A DNA stretch of 64,000 bases, taken from contig CAKZVC010000068.1 in assembly GCA_937922235.1 (NCBI GenBank), forward strand, positions 26,516 through 90,515, in the 5' to 3' direction. Position numbers and translations under genes: made by a program. The DNA is from an uncultured Acidimicrobiales bacterium (lineage in GTDB: Bacteria; Actinomycetota; Acidimicrobiia; Acidimicrobiales; SHLQ01). Positions 8,018-16,814 of this stretch are shown here, piece after piece; the first letter of the stretch is position 1; every line of letters begins with the position of its first letter. The notes beneath the pieces were generated by a model. The model was not told the origin of the DNA and made no database searches. It worked only from the letters and a program-made list of their open reading frames with translations.

Positions 8018-8902
8018 CTACGTCATCGCAGCACCGAGGTCATGATTCGCCAAGAAGGCAGCGGTGAGCTCGGCGAATCGTTGCGGGTACTCCTCGTGGA
8101 CAAGCAGCTTGCACTTCGCAATGACCTCAAATTCGGTCGGCCCAGCGAACTGGCTCGTCATCGCCCGAGCCTTTTCGACCGGGAAGAACGGGTCGTCCTC
8201 TCCCCACACCAGCAGCACTGGCATCGTCAGCCGGCCGTGAACGTCCTCAAGAGCATCAACATCCTTGCCGGTGAAGTCCCGGATCATCGCGGTTAGCCCC
8301 GCAATCGCATCATCATCTTGGACGATGGGACCGAGCAGGTTGTCCCGCATCTCGCCATCGAGAAGGGACTTGTCGTAGACCGTGCCACCGAAGGCCAGCG
8401 GCGAGCGCGCCAACACTCGGCTCGACATAATCGCTTTGAACATCGACGCCGCGAACGGCAGCTTTGCCGTCGCCGTGAGTAACCGAATGAGGGGTGTGTG
8501 TAGTCCTGGAATCTCCGTGCCGCACATCGACAACGACGTCACCGCGTGAGGTCGCTGATCAGCCGCGAACCGGCAGACCATGCCGCCGCTGTCTTGTCCA
8601 ACGAGGGTTACCTGATCGAGCCCAAGGCCATCGATCATCGCCACCACCGCATCGGCGTGTCCTCGAACGGTGATCGGTGACGCGCTCGTTGCCTTTGATT
8701 GTCCGGTGCCGGGTAAGTCGACGATGTAGCACGTGTACCCGTCGAGGTAGGGAACGACGTGGCGCCAGGTGTTGCCGTTGAGGGGCCATCCGTGCACGAA
8801 CAACAAGGTCGGGCCGGTTCCGACCTTCTGGTAACTCATCGTGGTGTGGCCAACATCGATGTCGTGGCGGGTGGTACCGGGGATGTCTGTGTACGTGTCC
8901 AT
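8018..8902 (-). CDS. Alpha/beta hydrolase with Asp nucleophile (dehalogenase/epoxide-hydrolase-like)
   Basis: 294 aa. The nucleophile elbow is VGQDSGG, placing Asp (D104) where serine hydrolases have Ser. The oxyanion motif FVHGWPLNGNTW, an acid in GEDDPFFP and the catalytic His in LLVHEEYP complete the triad. An Asp nucleophile implies an ester intermediate with carbon, as in haloalkane/fluoroacetate dehalogenases and epoxide hydrolases. It is divergent from an XRE regulator whose gene starts 88 nt away, which probably controls it. Substrate unknown. Confidence 0.82.
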   Translation of the reverse strand: MDTYTDIPGTTRHDIDVGHTTMSYQKVGTGPTLLFVHGWPLNGNTWRHVVPYLDGYTCYIVDLPGTGQSKATSASPITVRGHADAVVAMIDGLGLDQVTLVGQDSGGMVCRFAADQRPHAVTSLSMCGTEIPGLHTPLIRLLTATAKLPFAASMFKAIMSSRVLARSPLAFGGTVYDKSLLDGEMRDNLLGPIVQDDDAIAGLTAMIRDFTGKDVDALEDVHGRLTMPVLLVWGEDDPFFPVEKARAMTSQFAGPTEFEVIAKCKLLVHEEYPQRFAELTAAFLANHDLGAAMT

Positions 8903-8990
8903 GTGTTCGACCGTACGGACACACGCCGAACTGGTCGATTACCTGGTGACGTAAGTGCGCCGCAGGTCGACGCTTCCGTACGATCTACCT
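8903..8990. promoter_or_regulatory. Divergent promoter region hydrolase/XRE with repeated CGTACG boxes
   Basis: The 88-nt spacer carries the palindrome CCGTACGG at 8911-8918 next to the hydrolase start, and TCCGTACGA at 8975-8983 next to the regulator start. These are the only obvious symmetric words and could be the operator pair for the XRE protein. The assignment is weak because both boxes are short. Confidence 0.4.
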
Positions 8991-9815
8991 ATGGCCACCC
9001 CCTCTCGTGAACGAGTTTTCGCCGCACTGCTCAAATATTGGCGAGGACATCGGGGCATGAGCCAGCTCGATCTGTCGATCGCAAGCGATGTGTCGTCTCG
9101 TCACATCAGCTTTCTCGAGACGGGCCGCTCGAACCCGAGCGAGGAGATGGTCTTGGTGTTGGCCCAAGCGCTTGATGTTCCGATGCGCGACACCAACGGG
9201 ATGCTTCGGGCTGCTGGTTTCGAGGCTCACTACAGCGAGCCAACCGTCGACGACTTGTTGTCAGGTCCGCTCGGTGACGCCGTCGACACGATGTTGCAGC
9301 ACCACCAGCCGTTTCCGATGATGATCGTCGATCGCTTGTATAACGTGGTTCGCACCAACCACGCAGGCCAACTGCTCTTTGCGATGGGCGGTGTCGATCT
9401 CGCTACCGAAGACTCCACGGAAAACGAGGCGCCCGTCAACGTGCTGCGTCTCGTCTTCGATCCGGCGAAGCGCGAGCTGATCGGCGATTGGGAACGGACT
9501 GCGGGGACGATCTTGCGACGCCTGCAGCGCGAGGCCTTTCACCGTCCGCACGACCGCGATATGGCCGAGTTGCTCGACGACCTTCTACAGACCGACGGCT
9601 TGCCGGCGAATTGGCGCAACCCCGACCCGACCGCCATCGAAGAACCAATGCTCGGCGTCGAGTTCCGCGCCGGCGACATTGCGTTGAACTTCCTGACGAC
9701 GATCACCGAGTTCAACGCTCCGCAGAACGTCACGCTCGATGAGTTGCGGATCGAGAGCTACTTCCCGCTCGACGACCAGACCCGGGCGTTGTGTGAGGAG
9801 CTGTTCGCTCAGTAG
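8991..9815 (+). CDS. XRE-family regulator with MmyB-like ligand-binding domain
   Basis: 274 aa from ATG 8991 (an upstream GTG at 8955 is possible but extends into the promoter). Residues about 10-65 are a Cro/CI HTH (SQLDLSIASDVSSRHISFLETGRSNPS would span it). Residues about 95-270 match the MmyB-type sensor found in actinobacterial regulators, starting HHQPFPMMIVDRLYNVVRTN. Such proteins bind small ligands, often fatty acids or hydrophobic substrates, and control the adjacent divergent gene. It is most likely a local repressor or activator of the hydrolase at 8018-8902. Confidence 0.85.
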   Translation: MATPSRERVFAALLKYWRGHRGMSQLDLSIASDVSSRHISFLETGRSNPSEEMVLVLAQALDVPMRDTNGMLRAAGFEAHYSEPTVDDLLSGPLGDAVDTMLQHHQPFPMMIVDRLYNVVRTNHAGQLLFAMGGVDLATEDSTENEAPVNVLRLVFDPAKRELIGDWERTAGTILRRLQREAFHRPHDRDMAELLDDLLQTDGLPANWRNPDPTAIEEPMLGVEFRAGDIALNFLTTITEFNAPQNVTLDELRIESYFPLDDQTRALCEELFAQ

Positions 9816-9831
9816 GTGGCGAGATGAGGGT

Positions 9832-12285
9832 CTAAGCCCGTGGTCGCTCGTGAGCCGGGTCGAACATGGGCTCGGCTCGCACGACAGCAGCGCAGCGTTC
9901 GCCGATGATGCCAACCTCGAGCTCGGTGCCCGGCTCTGCGAACTGCGGCTCGACGTAACCCATGGCGATGTTGATCCCCATCGTGTGGCCGTAGGCGCCA
10001 CTGGTGGCTACGCCGATGAGCTTATCGCCCGAGTAGATCGGGTCGCCGATGTGCGCAGCGGCCGTGTCGTTGGTGACCTCCATGGCGACGAACACCCGAC
10101 GCGGCCCAGCCTCGGCTTGGGCCGCAATGGCGTCCCGGCCGCGGAAGTCCTTCGACATGTCGACGAATCGATCGACGCCCGCTTCGAGCACGGTGAACTC
10201 GGTGTGGAGGTCGGACTTCCACGCTCGGTAGTTCTTCTCGATGCGCATCGAGTCGGTGGCGAGCAGTCCGAAGTCGATGATGCCGAGCTCGGCGCCTGCG
10301 GCATGGATGGCTTCGTACACCGGAACCGATGCGTCCATCGGGATGTGAAGCTCCCAGCCGAGCTCGCCAGTGAAGCTGAGCCGAAGCGCAACAGCGGTGT
10401 GGCCAGCAATGTCGATCTGGCGAACGCTGAGCCACGGGAACGAAGCGTTGTCGAGAGCGTGATCGGTGATCTGTTCAAGGACGGCGCGGGCGTTCGGTCC
10501 GGCGATCATGAGCGCATTGTGATCGTGGGTGAGGTTCGTGATCGACACGCCCTCCGGTGGGTTGGCGTCGGTGAGTAGGTCAAGGTCGTGCCACTCGGCC
10601 GTTGCGGCGCTGAGCAGCCAAAAGCTGTCTTCAGTCAGCCGGGTAACGGTGAACTCAGACCGGAAGCGGCCCTGCTCGTCGCTCACGTAGGCCAGCGCGG
10701 TTCGGCCAACTGCTGGCATGCGACCTGCGGTGAGGTGATCGAACCACTCGATCGAACCAGCGCCTTCGACGAGGAAGCGAGTGAAGCCGCTGATCTCGGC
10801 CACGCCCACGTTGTCTCGAACCGCGTTGGCTTCGACGCCGACCTGATCGTGATAGGTCGAGAAGCGGAAGGCTGGCACGTGGTCGAAGTCGTTCTCGGAT
10901 GGGTGGAAGTAGAGCGAGCGTTCCCATCCGTTGATCGATCCGAACTCGGCGCCCTTGGCGACCAGCACGTCGTAAAGCGGTGTGGTCTTGGCCTGGCGAC
11001 CAGCGGGCCGGTGCTCGTCAGGGTGATCGAAGACGAACTCACGCTGGTATTCCTCGATGGCCTTCTTCGATGCGTAGGCCTCGTCGGCGTACTGGGTGAA
11101 GCGCCGAGGGTCGAGCACCCACGTGTCCCACTCCGACTCGCCATCGACGATGACCTCAGCGAGCACCTTTCCAAGTCCGCCACCCTCGCCGACGCCAGCG
11201 CGCAGGCCGAGCATGCAGTAGGCGTTACGACGGCCGGGGATACGACCGACCAGTGGCACGCCGTCACCCGAGTAGGTGATCGGGCCGTTGACGACCGACG
11301 AGATGCCGGCGGTCTGCAGCACGGGAAGTCGATCGAAGACGCGCATCATGTTGTCTTCGAGGCGATCGAGGTCTGGTGGCTCGAGCTTGTTCGCAAAGTC
11401 GACTGGGATGTGTTCGCGACCCCAGGTCTTGCAGCCTTGTTCGTAGATGCCAACGAGCAGGCCCTTGTGTTCTTGTCGGCTGTAGAAGTCGTCGCCCGGA
11501 TCACGGAGTAGCGGCACTCGATGGCCGAGCTCCTCGAGCTCGGGGAGCTCTTCGGTGAGGAAGAACTGATGCTCCATAGACGACACGGCATGTTCGAGGC
11601 CGTAGAAGTTTCCGACCTGGTGCACGCGGTAGCCGCCGGCGTTAACGAAGCTGTCGCATTCGATGTCGCCCTTTTTGGTGTGGACGATCCAGCCGTCGGC
11701 GGTTTCGGTGAGCCCGATGCAGTCGGTGAACCGGAACGCTTGGCCGCCGTTCTTGCGGCCGGCATGCACGAGGCCGACGACGAGCCCGGTTGGGTCGATG
11801 TCGCCATCGACCGGATCCCACAGACCACCGACAAGGCCGGTGACGTCGAGCAGCGGATGACGTTCTTTCATCTCGCTTGGGCCGATGACTTCGAAGTCGA
11901 CGCCCATGCCCTTGGCCATGCCAACGAAGTGGTGGTAGCCGTCGAGGTCTTGCTGGTCGTAGCCCAGGCGAATGCCGCCGTCGTGGCTCCGGTAGGTAAT
12001 CGGCCGATCGGGGTCGGCGGCGAGGCGGGTGTAGAGCTCGCACGAGTACTTCTTCAGCCCGACCATCGTCTGCACGGTGCCGAACTGGGTGACCTGCCCA
12101 GCCGAGTGCCACGTCGTGCCCGACGCCCATTCGTCGCGTTCGATGAGGACGACGTCGTCCCAGCCATGTTCGGTCAGGTGATAGAAGGTGCTGGCGCCGC
12201 CGACACCTCCGCCGATAACCACAACTCGGGCACGGCTTGGCAACGTGGTGGAAGATGGCGTCTCGTTCGAGTTCACAGTATTCAT
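9832..12285 (-). CDS. Sarcosine/dimethylglycine dehydrogenase-like DAO-GcvT fusion
   Basis: 817 aa from ATG 12285. The N-terminal half is a DAO-type flavoprotein with VVVIGGGVGGASTFYHL and GTTWHSAGQV; H60 occupies the place of the His that binds FAD covalently in dimethylglycine dehydrogenase. From about residue 440 to the end it is a GcvT-like tetrahydrofolate-binding aminomethyltransferase domain. Family reaction: oxidative N-demethylation of glycine derivatives with transfer of the one-carbon unit to THF. It is divergent from a LysR regulator with an operator between them (12342-12360). A DAO-GcvT fusion plus a LysR activator suggests inducible use of glycine betaine breakdown products. 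The substrate is inferred. Confidence 0.87.
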   Translation of the reverse strand: MNTVNSNETPSSTTLPSRARVVVIGGGVGGASTFYHLTEHGWDDVVLIERDEWASGTTWHSAGQVTQFGTVQTMVGLKKYSCELYTRLAADPDRPITYRSHDGGIRLGYDQQDLDGYHHFVGMAKGMGVDFEVIGPSEMKERHPLLDVTGLVGGLWDPVDGDIDPTGLVVGLVHAGRKNGGQAFRFTDCIGLTETADGWIVHTKKGDIECDSFVNAGGYRVHQVGNFYGLEHAVSSMEHQFFLTEELPELEELGHRVPLLRDPGDDFYSRQEHKGLLVGIYEQGCKTWGREHIPVDFANKLEPPDLDRLEDNMMRVFDRLPVLQTAGISSVVNGPITYSGDGVPLVGRIPGRRNAYCMLGLRAGVGEGGGLGKVLAEVIVDGESEWDTWVLDPRRFTQYADEAYASKKAIEEYQREFVFDHPDEHRPAGRQAKTTPLYDVLVAKGAEFGSINGWERSLYFHPSENDFDHVPAFRFSTYHDQVGVEANAVRDNVGVAEISGFTRFLVEGAGSIEWFDHLTAGRMPAVGRTALAYVSDEQGRFRSEFTVTRLTEDSFWLLSAATAEWHDLDLLTDANPPEGVSITNLTHDHNALMIAGPNARAVLEQITDHALDNASFPWLSVRQIDIAGHTAVALRLSFTGELGWELHIPMDASVPVYEAIHAAGAELGIIDFGLLATDSMRIEKNYRAWKSDLHTEFTVLEAGVDRFVDMSKDFRGRDAIAAQAEAGPRRVFVAMEVTNDTAAAHIGDPIYSGDKLIGVATSGAYGHTMGINIAMGYVEPQFAEPGTELEVGIIGERCAAVVRAEPMFDPAHERPRA

Positions 12286-12341
12286 TGATGTAATCCTGCG
12301 GCTGGAGGATCGCTGACACAAGAGGCAATGCCGAACACCAT

Positions 12342-12360
12342 CCATAACAATTCGTTATGG
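12342..12360. promoter_or_regulatory. LysR-type operator between DAO-GcvT gene and lysR
   Basis: CCATAAC-aattc-GTTATGG, a perfect 7-bp inverted repeat with a 5-nt spacer. The inner 15 bases fit the T-N11-A rule for LysR binding. It lies 57 nt upstream of the dehydrogenase start and 16 nt before ATG 12376 of the regulator. That position argues for the 12376 start, because the longer frame from 12328 would put the operator inside the coding region. Confidence 0.75.
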
Positions 12361-12375
12361 GTAGTGTCTACGGTG

Positions 12376-13299
12376 ATGCGTCCTCTCGCCAAACGCCTTC
12401 CGCAGCTCAATCGACTCGTCATCTTCGATGCCGTGGCGACGGCGGGAGATTTCACCGCGGCCGCCCGCACGCTGGGCATCAGCCAACCAGCGGTGTCTCG
12501 ACATATGTCTGCACTGTCCAATGAGCTGGGCATTCAGCTGTTCGAGCGAGCCGGCCGATCGTTCGTGCTCACCGAAGAGGGGCGCGCCCTTGCAACGGCC
12601 GCCGACACGGCATTTATCTCACTTGAGCGAGCACTGGCCGAGGTCGATGACCGCAACGGCACGTTCGTCTTCGCAGTGCAGCCTGCAATGGCAACCACCT
12701 GGGTCGTGCCGTTGCTCGATCAGCTTGAAACCGCAGCCGGAGCGGAGATCCGGCTTCGCATCTTCGAGCGCATTGCCGAACTCGACGACCGCGACTGGAA
12801 CCTCGCCATCGTGCCCGGCCGAGGCGACTGGGACAGCTGGGACTCGACCATGTTGTTCCATGAGGCCGTCCGCCCATTCGCGTCACCCAGCCTTGCAACC
12901 GAGCTCGGACTGACCGCGCAGTCGACGGCCGCCGACCTCTCGTCGCTGAACCTTCTCCACATCGACACCGACGGTCGTCCGAACATGACGTGGACGGAAT
13001 GGTTCGACGAGGCGAGCAATGGCACCGTGTCGCCGTCGACACCTCGACTGCTCTACAACGCGTATCCAACCGTTATCCAAGAGGCCCTTGCGAGCAATGG
13101 CATTGCCCTCGGATGGCAGCACTTGCTCAGCGATATGGTCGAGCGCGGCCTTCTCGTTCCTGTCGGCCCGATCGTGCAGCGCAACCGCGGCGGCCATTAC
13201 ATGTGCTGGCGCAAAGGCCGGGCCGACGAGCGCCACCGCGGCATCACGAGCTTTCTCCAAGCCGAGATTCTCGCGTCGTCCGAGTCGTTCGACGAGTAG
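12376..13299 (+). CDS. LysR-family transcriptional regulator (GcvA-like)
   Basis: 307 aa. The N-terminal winged HTH is LVIFDAVATAGDFTAAARTLGISQPAVSRHM in outline (residues about 12-45), followed by a coiled linker and a two-lobed periplasmic-binding-like effector domain (about 90-300). The start at 12376 is preferred over 12328 because the LysR box lies between the two. By position it regulates the divergent DAO-GcvT dehydrogenase and itself. The co-inducer is probably the dehydrogenase substrate or a related methylamine, by inference. Confidence 0.87.
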   Translation: MRPLAKRLPQLNRLVIFDAVATAGDFTAAARTLGISQPAVSRHMSALSNELGIQLFERAGRSFVLTEEGRALATAADTAFISLERALAEVDDRNGTFVFAVQPAMATTWVVPLLDQLETAAGAEIRLRIFERIAELDDRDWNLAIVPGRGDWDSWDSTMLFHEAVRPFASPSLATELGLTAQSTAADLSSLNLLHIDTDGRPNMTWTEWFDEASNGTVSPSTPRLLYNAYPTVIQEALASNGIALGWQHLLSDMVERGLLVPVGPIVQRNRGGHYMCWRKGRADERHRGITSFLQAEILASSESFDE

Positions 13300-13310
13300 C
13301 CCGACGGCGC

Positions 13311-14144
13311 TCAGTTCGTCAGGATCTGCAAGCGCTCGTTGTCGAGGTCTACAAGTTCGCCACGAAGATTCTGCTCATCAGCCGTGCCCGCTTCGACCGT
13401 GTCCTTCAAGGCCCCTCGGACTCGATGTAGCCACGCCCGATGATCGCCTTGGTCATCAAGAATCAGTGATGCCAGCTCTCGAACAGAAAGGTATGCCTCG
13501 GTACCGCCGTTGATTGTTCGGAACGCTTCGAGCTGATCTTTCAGCATCGCTCGGGCAATCGCGGCATCTTCAGAAAGGAAACTCTGAAGCTGTTCACGCT
13601 TGAGTGATGCGCTCTGAAGCTCGACGTACATGTAGTCGGTGCCGTCGTCGGCTTGCTCAGCGCCATCGACCCAGCTGACCAGCTCGGCCGCCAGCGTCGA
13701 CACCTCGGTCGCCAGGTTTCGGCGCTGCATTACCGCTTCTCGTTGAGTATCGATCTCGACTAACCGGGCACGTCCTGGATCATCCGGACTGAGCGCGGCG
13801 GTTCGTCGCTTCATCTCCGCCCCCAACGTTGCCCGAGCGAGCTCGGCACCCTGAGATTGCTCGACGTACGTGCGAAGACGCTGTTGATCCGACGCTTGAC
13901 TCATTTCCAACGCTGCGATTGTCGAGCGGATGCGATTCAGCTCGACTTCATCTTGCTGCGGATCGGTTCGATTGCGCCGGAGCATCCCTCTGACGCCACC
14001 CGACTTCGCTATCTCAGTGCGCACGGCCTCGAGCTCGACCAGTTCAGCATCCAGTTGCGCCAGACGCTTTCGCAGATGACCGGCTTGCTTCTCCGCGGCT
14101 GTCTTTTCACGTGCGTCGCGGAGCACCTGTTCCAGATCAGCCAT
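13311..14144 (-). CDS. Coiled-coil protein of unknown function
   Basis: 277 aa from ATG 14144 (MADLEQVLRDAREKTAAEK). It is almost wholly alpha-helical and charged, with heptad-like stretches at residues 1-55 and 70-180, no signal peptide, no membrane segment and no recognised domain. A basic loop GMLRRNRTDP interrupts the first helix. It is convergent with lysR (11 nt apart) and upstream of nothing obvious. I do not recognise it; a structural or scaffold role is possible but not supported by more than composition. Confidence 0.65.
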   Translation of the reverse strand: MADLEQVLRDAREKTAAEKQAGHLRKRLAQLDAELVELEAVRTEIAKSGGVRGMLRRNRTDPQQDEVELNRIRSTIAALEMSQASDQQRLRTYVEQSQGAELARATLGAEMKRRTAALSPDDPGRARLVEIDTQREAVMQRRNLATEVSTLAAELVSWVDGAEQADDGTDYMYVELQSASLKREQLQSFLSEDAAIARAMLKDQLEAFRTINGGTEAYLSVRELASLILDDQGDHRAWLHRVRGALKDTVEAGTADEQNLRGELVDLDNERLQILTN

Positions 14145-14200
14145 GCACGAATAGTAGCGAGCAGCTGTACCGAAGCTCGGGCTGGTTTGCATCGGATGGC

Positions 14201-14575
14201 CTATTCGTCGATGGCGTAGACCTCGATCTCGATTGTTCGGGCCGGATCATCGAGCGCTGCAACCTGAACGATGGTGGATGCGGGCATGACATGTTCGAAC
14301 CGTTCGAGGTGCGCCCGCGCAACGAGCGGCGCATCATCCATGCTCGTCACATACGTCACGGTCCGAACAACGGACGCAAAGCTTGTTCCTGCTTCGATGA
14401 GCGCTCGCTCAATGATGTCGAAGGCATTGCTGGCCTGGACATAGGTATCGCAGCCCTCGACGAACGGATCTTGAGCAGTGGTCCCAGACACGTGCGTGTG
14501 GTTGCCCACCCGGACAGCTCGGGAGTAGCCGTATTCGGCCTCGTATGGATCACCTGACGAAATGTTTAACCTCAT
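14201..14575 (-). CDS. RidA/YjgF-family protein
   Basis: 124 aa from ATG 14575 (MRLNISSGDP). It has the chorismate-mutase-like trimeric fold signature: VGNHTHVSGTTA, then ASVVRTVTYVTSMDD, and the C-terminal ARTIEIEVYAI, whose Arg and Glu form the imine/enamine-deaminase site. RidA members hydrolyse reactive 2-aminoacrylate-type intermediates from PLP enzymes or act in specialised catabolic steps. It stands alone here, so the specific role is open. Length is normal for the family. Confidence 0.87.
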   Translation of the reverse strand: MRLNISSGDPYEAEYGYSRAVRVGNHTHVSGTTAQDPFVEGCDTYVQASNAFDIIERALIEAGTSFASVVRTVTYVTSMDDAPLVARAHLERFEHVMPASTIVQVAALDDPARTIEIEVYAIDE

Positions 14576-14620
14576 GGCGACCAGCATCGCACCGGTGGAA
14601 GGACAGCATCGAACAAGGTG

Positions 14621-14908
14621 TCAGCCACGCCTCCGTTCGGCCACAAGCAGTTCGATGATGACGGTGACGAGGCCGAGACCAGCGACCCCGACTCCCCACA
14701 TTGCAGCTGGCAGCGCCATCTCGAATTCTCCGTCTCCGTCCATCATGCTGATGGCGGTGAATGCCACGAGACCAAACACGTAGCAGGCCAGGTTGACCTT
14801 GAAGCACAGGCGCATCGCTGCGCTGCCTCGCTCGAGATCGCTTGCGCCGACTCCATCACCGTCGACCGGCGTGGAAGCGTGAAAGGTGGTGTGTTGACGG
14901 ACGCTCAT
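14621..14908 (-). CDS. Small two-TM membrane protein coupled to quinone reductase
   Basis: 95 aa. A 30-residue polar N-terminus is followed by two hydrophobic segments (about 36-55 with VNLACYVFGLVAFTAI, and about 68-88 with AMWGVGVAGLGLVTVIIELL) and a basic end AERRRG. Its ATG overlaps the stop of the upstream reductase gene (ATGA at 14908-14905), so it is co-translated and falls under the same TetR control. No family recognised. Confidence 0.65.
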   Translation of the reverse strand: MSVRQHTTFHASTPVDGDGVGASDLERGSAAMRLCFKVNLACYVFGLVAFTAISMMDGDGEFEMALPAAMWGVGVAGLGLVTVIIELLVAERRRG

Positions 14909-15972
14909 GACGAGACCTCCACAACGACCTTGCCCCGCACGAGGCCAGCTTCCATCGAAGCAATCGCGTTTGAAGCGTCGGCGAGGCGAAAGCTCGACCC
15001 AACCGACGGCACGACCTCGCCAGACGCAAGCAGATCCGCAACCGGTTCGATGAACTCGAGGCTTTCCTCACTAAGGAAGAATCCGAGCGTTTGCGAAACG
15101 AACGGGGACAGCATCGCCGCACGAAGTTGTCGACCGATACCACCGGTCAGCGGCCCGCCATCCTCTCCCCCGACCATCACAAGCCGACCGTCCGTGGTCA
15201 GGAGCTTCCGGAGGGTGCTGATGTTGTTGCGGCCGCCGATGTCGATGATGAGATCGAATTGCTCGTCGACGTCGGCGAGGTTGGTGGTCGTGTAATCGAT
15301 GACGGTCGTCGCTCCGAGGTCTCGAACGAGTTCGGCCTTGCTTCCGCTTGCAACTCCGGTGACCTCGGCTCCACATGCAACGGCGATCTGCACCGCGAAC
15401 GAACCGACACCTCCTGACGCACCGATGACCAAGACGCGTTCGCCAGCAGCGACGTTGCCTTCCTTGGTCAGTGCCTGGAGTGCCGTGATTCCCGAGATGG
15501 TCGAGACCGCTGCTTCTGCGAACGAGACGTTTGTTGGCTTGTGCACAAGCTTGGCTTCGTCGGCGGCTGCGAACTCGGCGAAGGATCCTTTTGCGATTCC
15601 CATGACCTCGTCGCCGATGGCGAATCGCGTCACGGCATCACCAATGGCGGCGACGCGGCCTGAGACGTCGAGTCCGAGGACTGGGTTCTTCGGGCGCCAG
15701 AAGCCGAAGCCCATCACGCGTATGAGGTAGGGCATGCCGGTCATGAGGTGGACGACACCACGGTCGAGCCCCGCGGCCACCACCTCGATGAGGACCTCGG
15801 TACTGCTAATCGTTGGTCGGTCGATCTGGTCGACGGCCGTTACCTCGGCGTTGCCGTATCGAGATTGCGTGACGGCCCGCATCAGTTGGCCGGCTGGCTC
15901 GTGTTCGACACTCACGTGTTCGACCCTGGTTTGCTGTGCGTTGCTCTCCGCTACTGCTGTTGATGGTGACAT
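14905..15972 (-). CDS. Zinc-independent MDR alcohol dehydrogenase/quinone oxidoreductase
   Basis: 355 aa medium-chain dehydrogenase/reductase. The GroES-like half contains NPVLGLDVSGRVAAIG and FAIGDEVMGIAKGSFAEF; the Rossmann half carries VLVIGASGGVGSFAVQ, a AxxGxxG-type NADPH motif. The structural and catalytic zinc cysteines are missing, as in quinone reductases. It is divergent from a TetR gene, with two identical palindromic operators in between, so it is probably an inducible detoxification enzyme for quinones or reactive carbonyls. It is followed with ATGA overlap by a small membrane protein. Confidence 0.87.
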   Translation of the reverse strand: MSPSTAVAESNAQQTRVEHVSVEHEPAGQLMRAVTQSRYGNAEVTAVDQIDRPTISSTEVLIEVVAAGLDRGVVHLMTGMPYLIRVMGFGFWRPKNPVLGLDVSGRVAAIGDAVTRFAIGDEVMGIAKGSFAEFAAADEAKLVHKPTNVSFAEAAVSTISGITALQALTKEGNVAAGERVLVIGASGGVGSFAVQIAVACGAEVTGVASGSKAELVRDLGATTVIDYTTTNLADVDEQFDLIIDIGGRNNISTLRKLLTTDGRLVMVGGEDGGPLTGGIGRQLRAAMLSPFVSQTLGFFLSEESLEFIEPVADLLASGEVVPSVGSSFRLADASNAIASMEAGLVRGKVVVEVSS

Positions 15973-15995
15973 CGTTCGTTCCTTTCGGTTGGATT

Positions 15996-16008
15996 CGTAC
16001 TTAGTACG
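15996..16008. promoter_or_regulatory. TetR operator 1 (CGTACTTAGTACG)
   Basis: Perfect 13-nt palindrome CGTAC-TTA-GTACG, 23 nt upstream of the reductase start. An identical copy lies 32 nt downstream (about three helical turns), typical of two TetR dimers on one DNA face. Confidence 0.82.
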
Positions 16009-16027
16009 GTACGTTGACGACCATAAC

Positions 16028-16040
16028 CGTACTTAGTACG
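16028..16040. promoter_or_regulatory. TetR operator 2 (CGTACTTAGTACG)
   Basis: Second identical 13-nt palindrome, 32 nt upstream of the TetR ATG. Together the two boxes span the divergent promoter, so one repressor would shut off both the reductase unit and its own gene. Confidence 0.82.
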
Positions 16041-16072
16041 CTTGGCAAGAGAGAACGTTGCGAAGGAGACCG

Positions 16073-16750
16073 ATGGCACGTCAGGACGTCAAACCAAAAC
16101 GGCCGCGCCTTTCGCCTGAACGCGTCCTCGATGCCGCCGTCGCACTTGCCGACGAAATCGGCATCGACGACCTCACGATCCGTCGCCTCGCTGATGCGCT
16201 CGACGTGAAACCAATGACCATCTACCACCACCTCCCAAACAAAGAGGCCATCATCGACGGCATGGTCGACGTAGTCTTTTCCGAAATCGATCCTCCGCCA
16301 AATGAACTTCCCTGGCGTGAAGCGATCGCCGTCCGGTCACGATCGATGCGACAAGTGCTGGCACGTCACCCATGGGCTTCGCCGCTCATGGAGAGTCGGA
16401 CCAACCCAGGAATGGCCACGCTTCGCCATCACGATGCGGTGCTCGGTTGTTTTCGGGGTGGTGGCCTATCGCTCGAGCTAACCGGTCATGCCTATGCGAC
16501 AATCGACGCCTACCTCTATGGCTTTGCCCTCCAAGAGGCCTCATTGCCAGCGAGCGGCGGAGACGACCTGGCAGAACTGGCCGCTCAGATGGCTAGCCAG
16601 ATGCCCACCGACGTCCTGCCACACCTCGCCGAGTACACAACCGAACGCGTCCTCAAGCCTGGATACGACTTTGGCAACGAATTCGAATATGGCCTCGCCC
16701 TGATACTCGACGGCTTACAGCAGGCAGCCGAGCGCGAGCAATCTGACTAG
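16073..16750 (+). CDS. TetR-family repressor (TetR_C_1-like)
   Basis: 225 aa from ATG 16073, preceded by AAGGAG four bases upstream; a TTG at 16058 is less likely. The HTH is at residues about 15-60 (SPERVLDAAVALADEIG, then LTIRRLADALDVKPMTIYHHL). The C-terminal domain resembles that of classical TetR/tetracycline-type repressors, with RHPWASPLMESR and a long helix ending in ALILDGLQQ. It probably represses the divergent quinone reductase/membrane protein pair through the twin operators at 15996 and 16028. The inducer is unknown. Confidence 0.88.
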   Translation: MARQDVKPKRPRLSPERVLDAAVALADEIGIDDLTIRRLADALDVKPMTIYHHLPNKEAIIDGMVDVVFSEIDPPPNELPWREAIAVRSRSMRQVLARHPWASPLMESRTNPGMATLRHHDAVLGCFRGGGLSLELTGHAYATIDAYLYGFALQEASLPASGGDDLAELAAQMASQMPTDVLPHLAEYTTERVLKPGYDFGNEFEYGLALILDGLQQAAEREQSD

Positions 16751-16814
16751 CGAGCCAAAAGCTAGTCACCACAACTATTCCGTCCTCAGGTGAACTCTGC
16801 AGCTACGTCGGCAG

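Noticed and set aside
10588..11511. Plus-strand frame of 307 codons opposite the DAO-GcvT gene
   Set aside because: No recognisable domain and exact overlap with a well-supported minus-strand gene.
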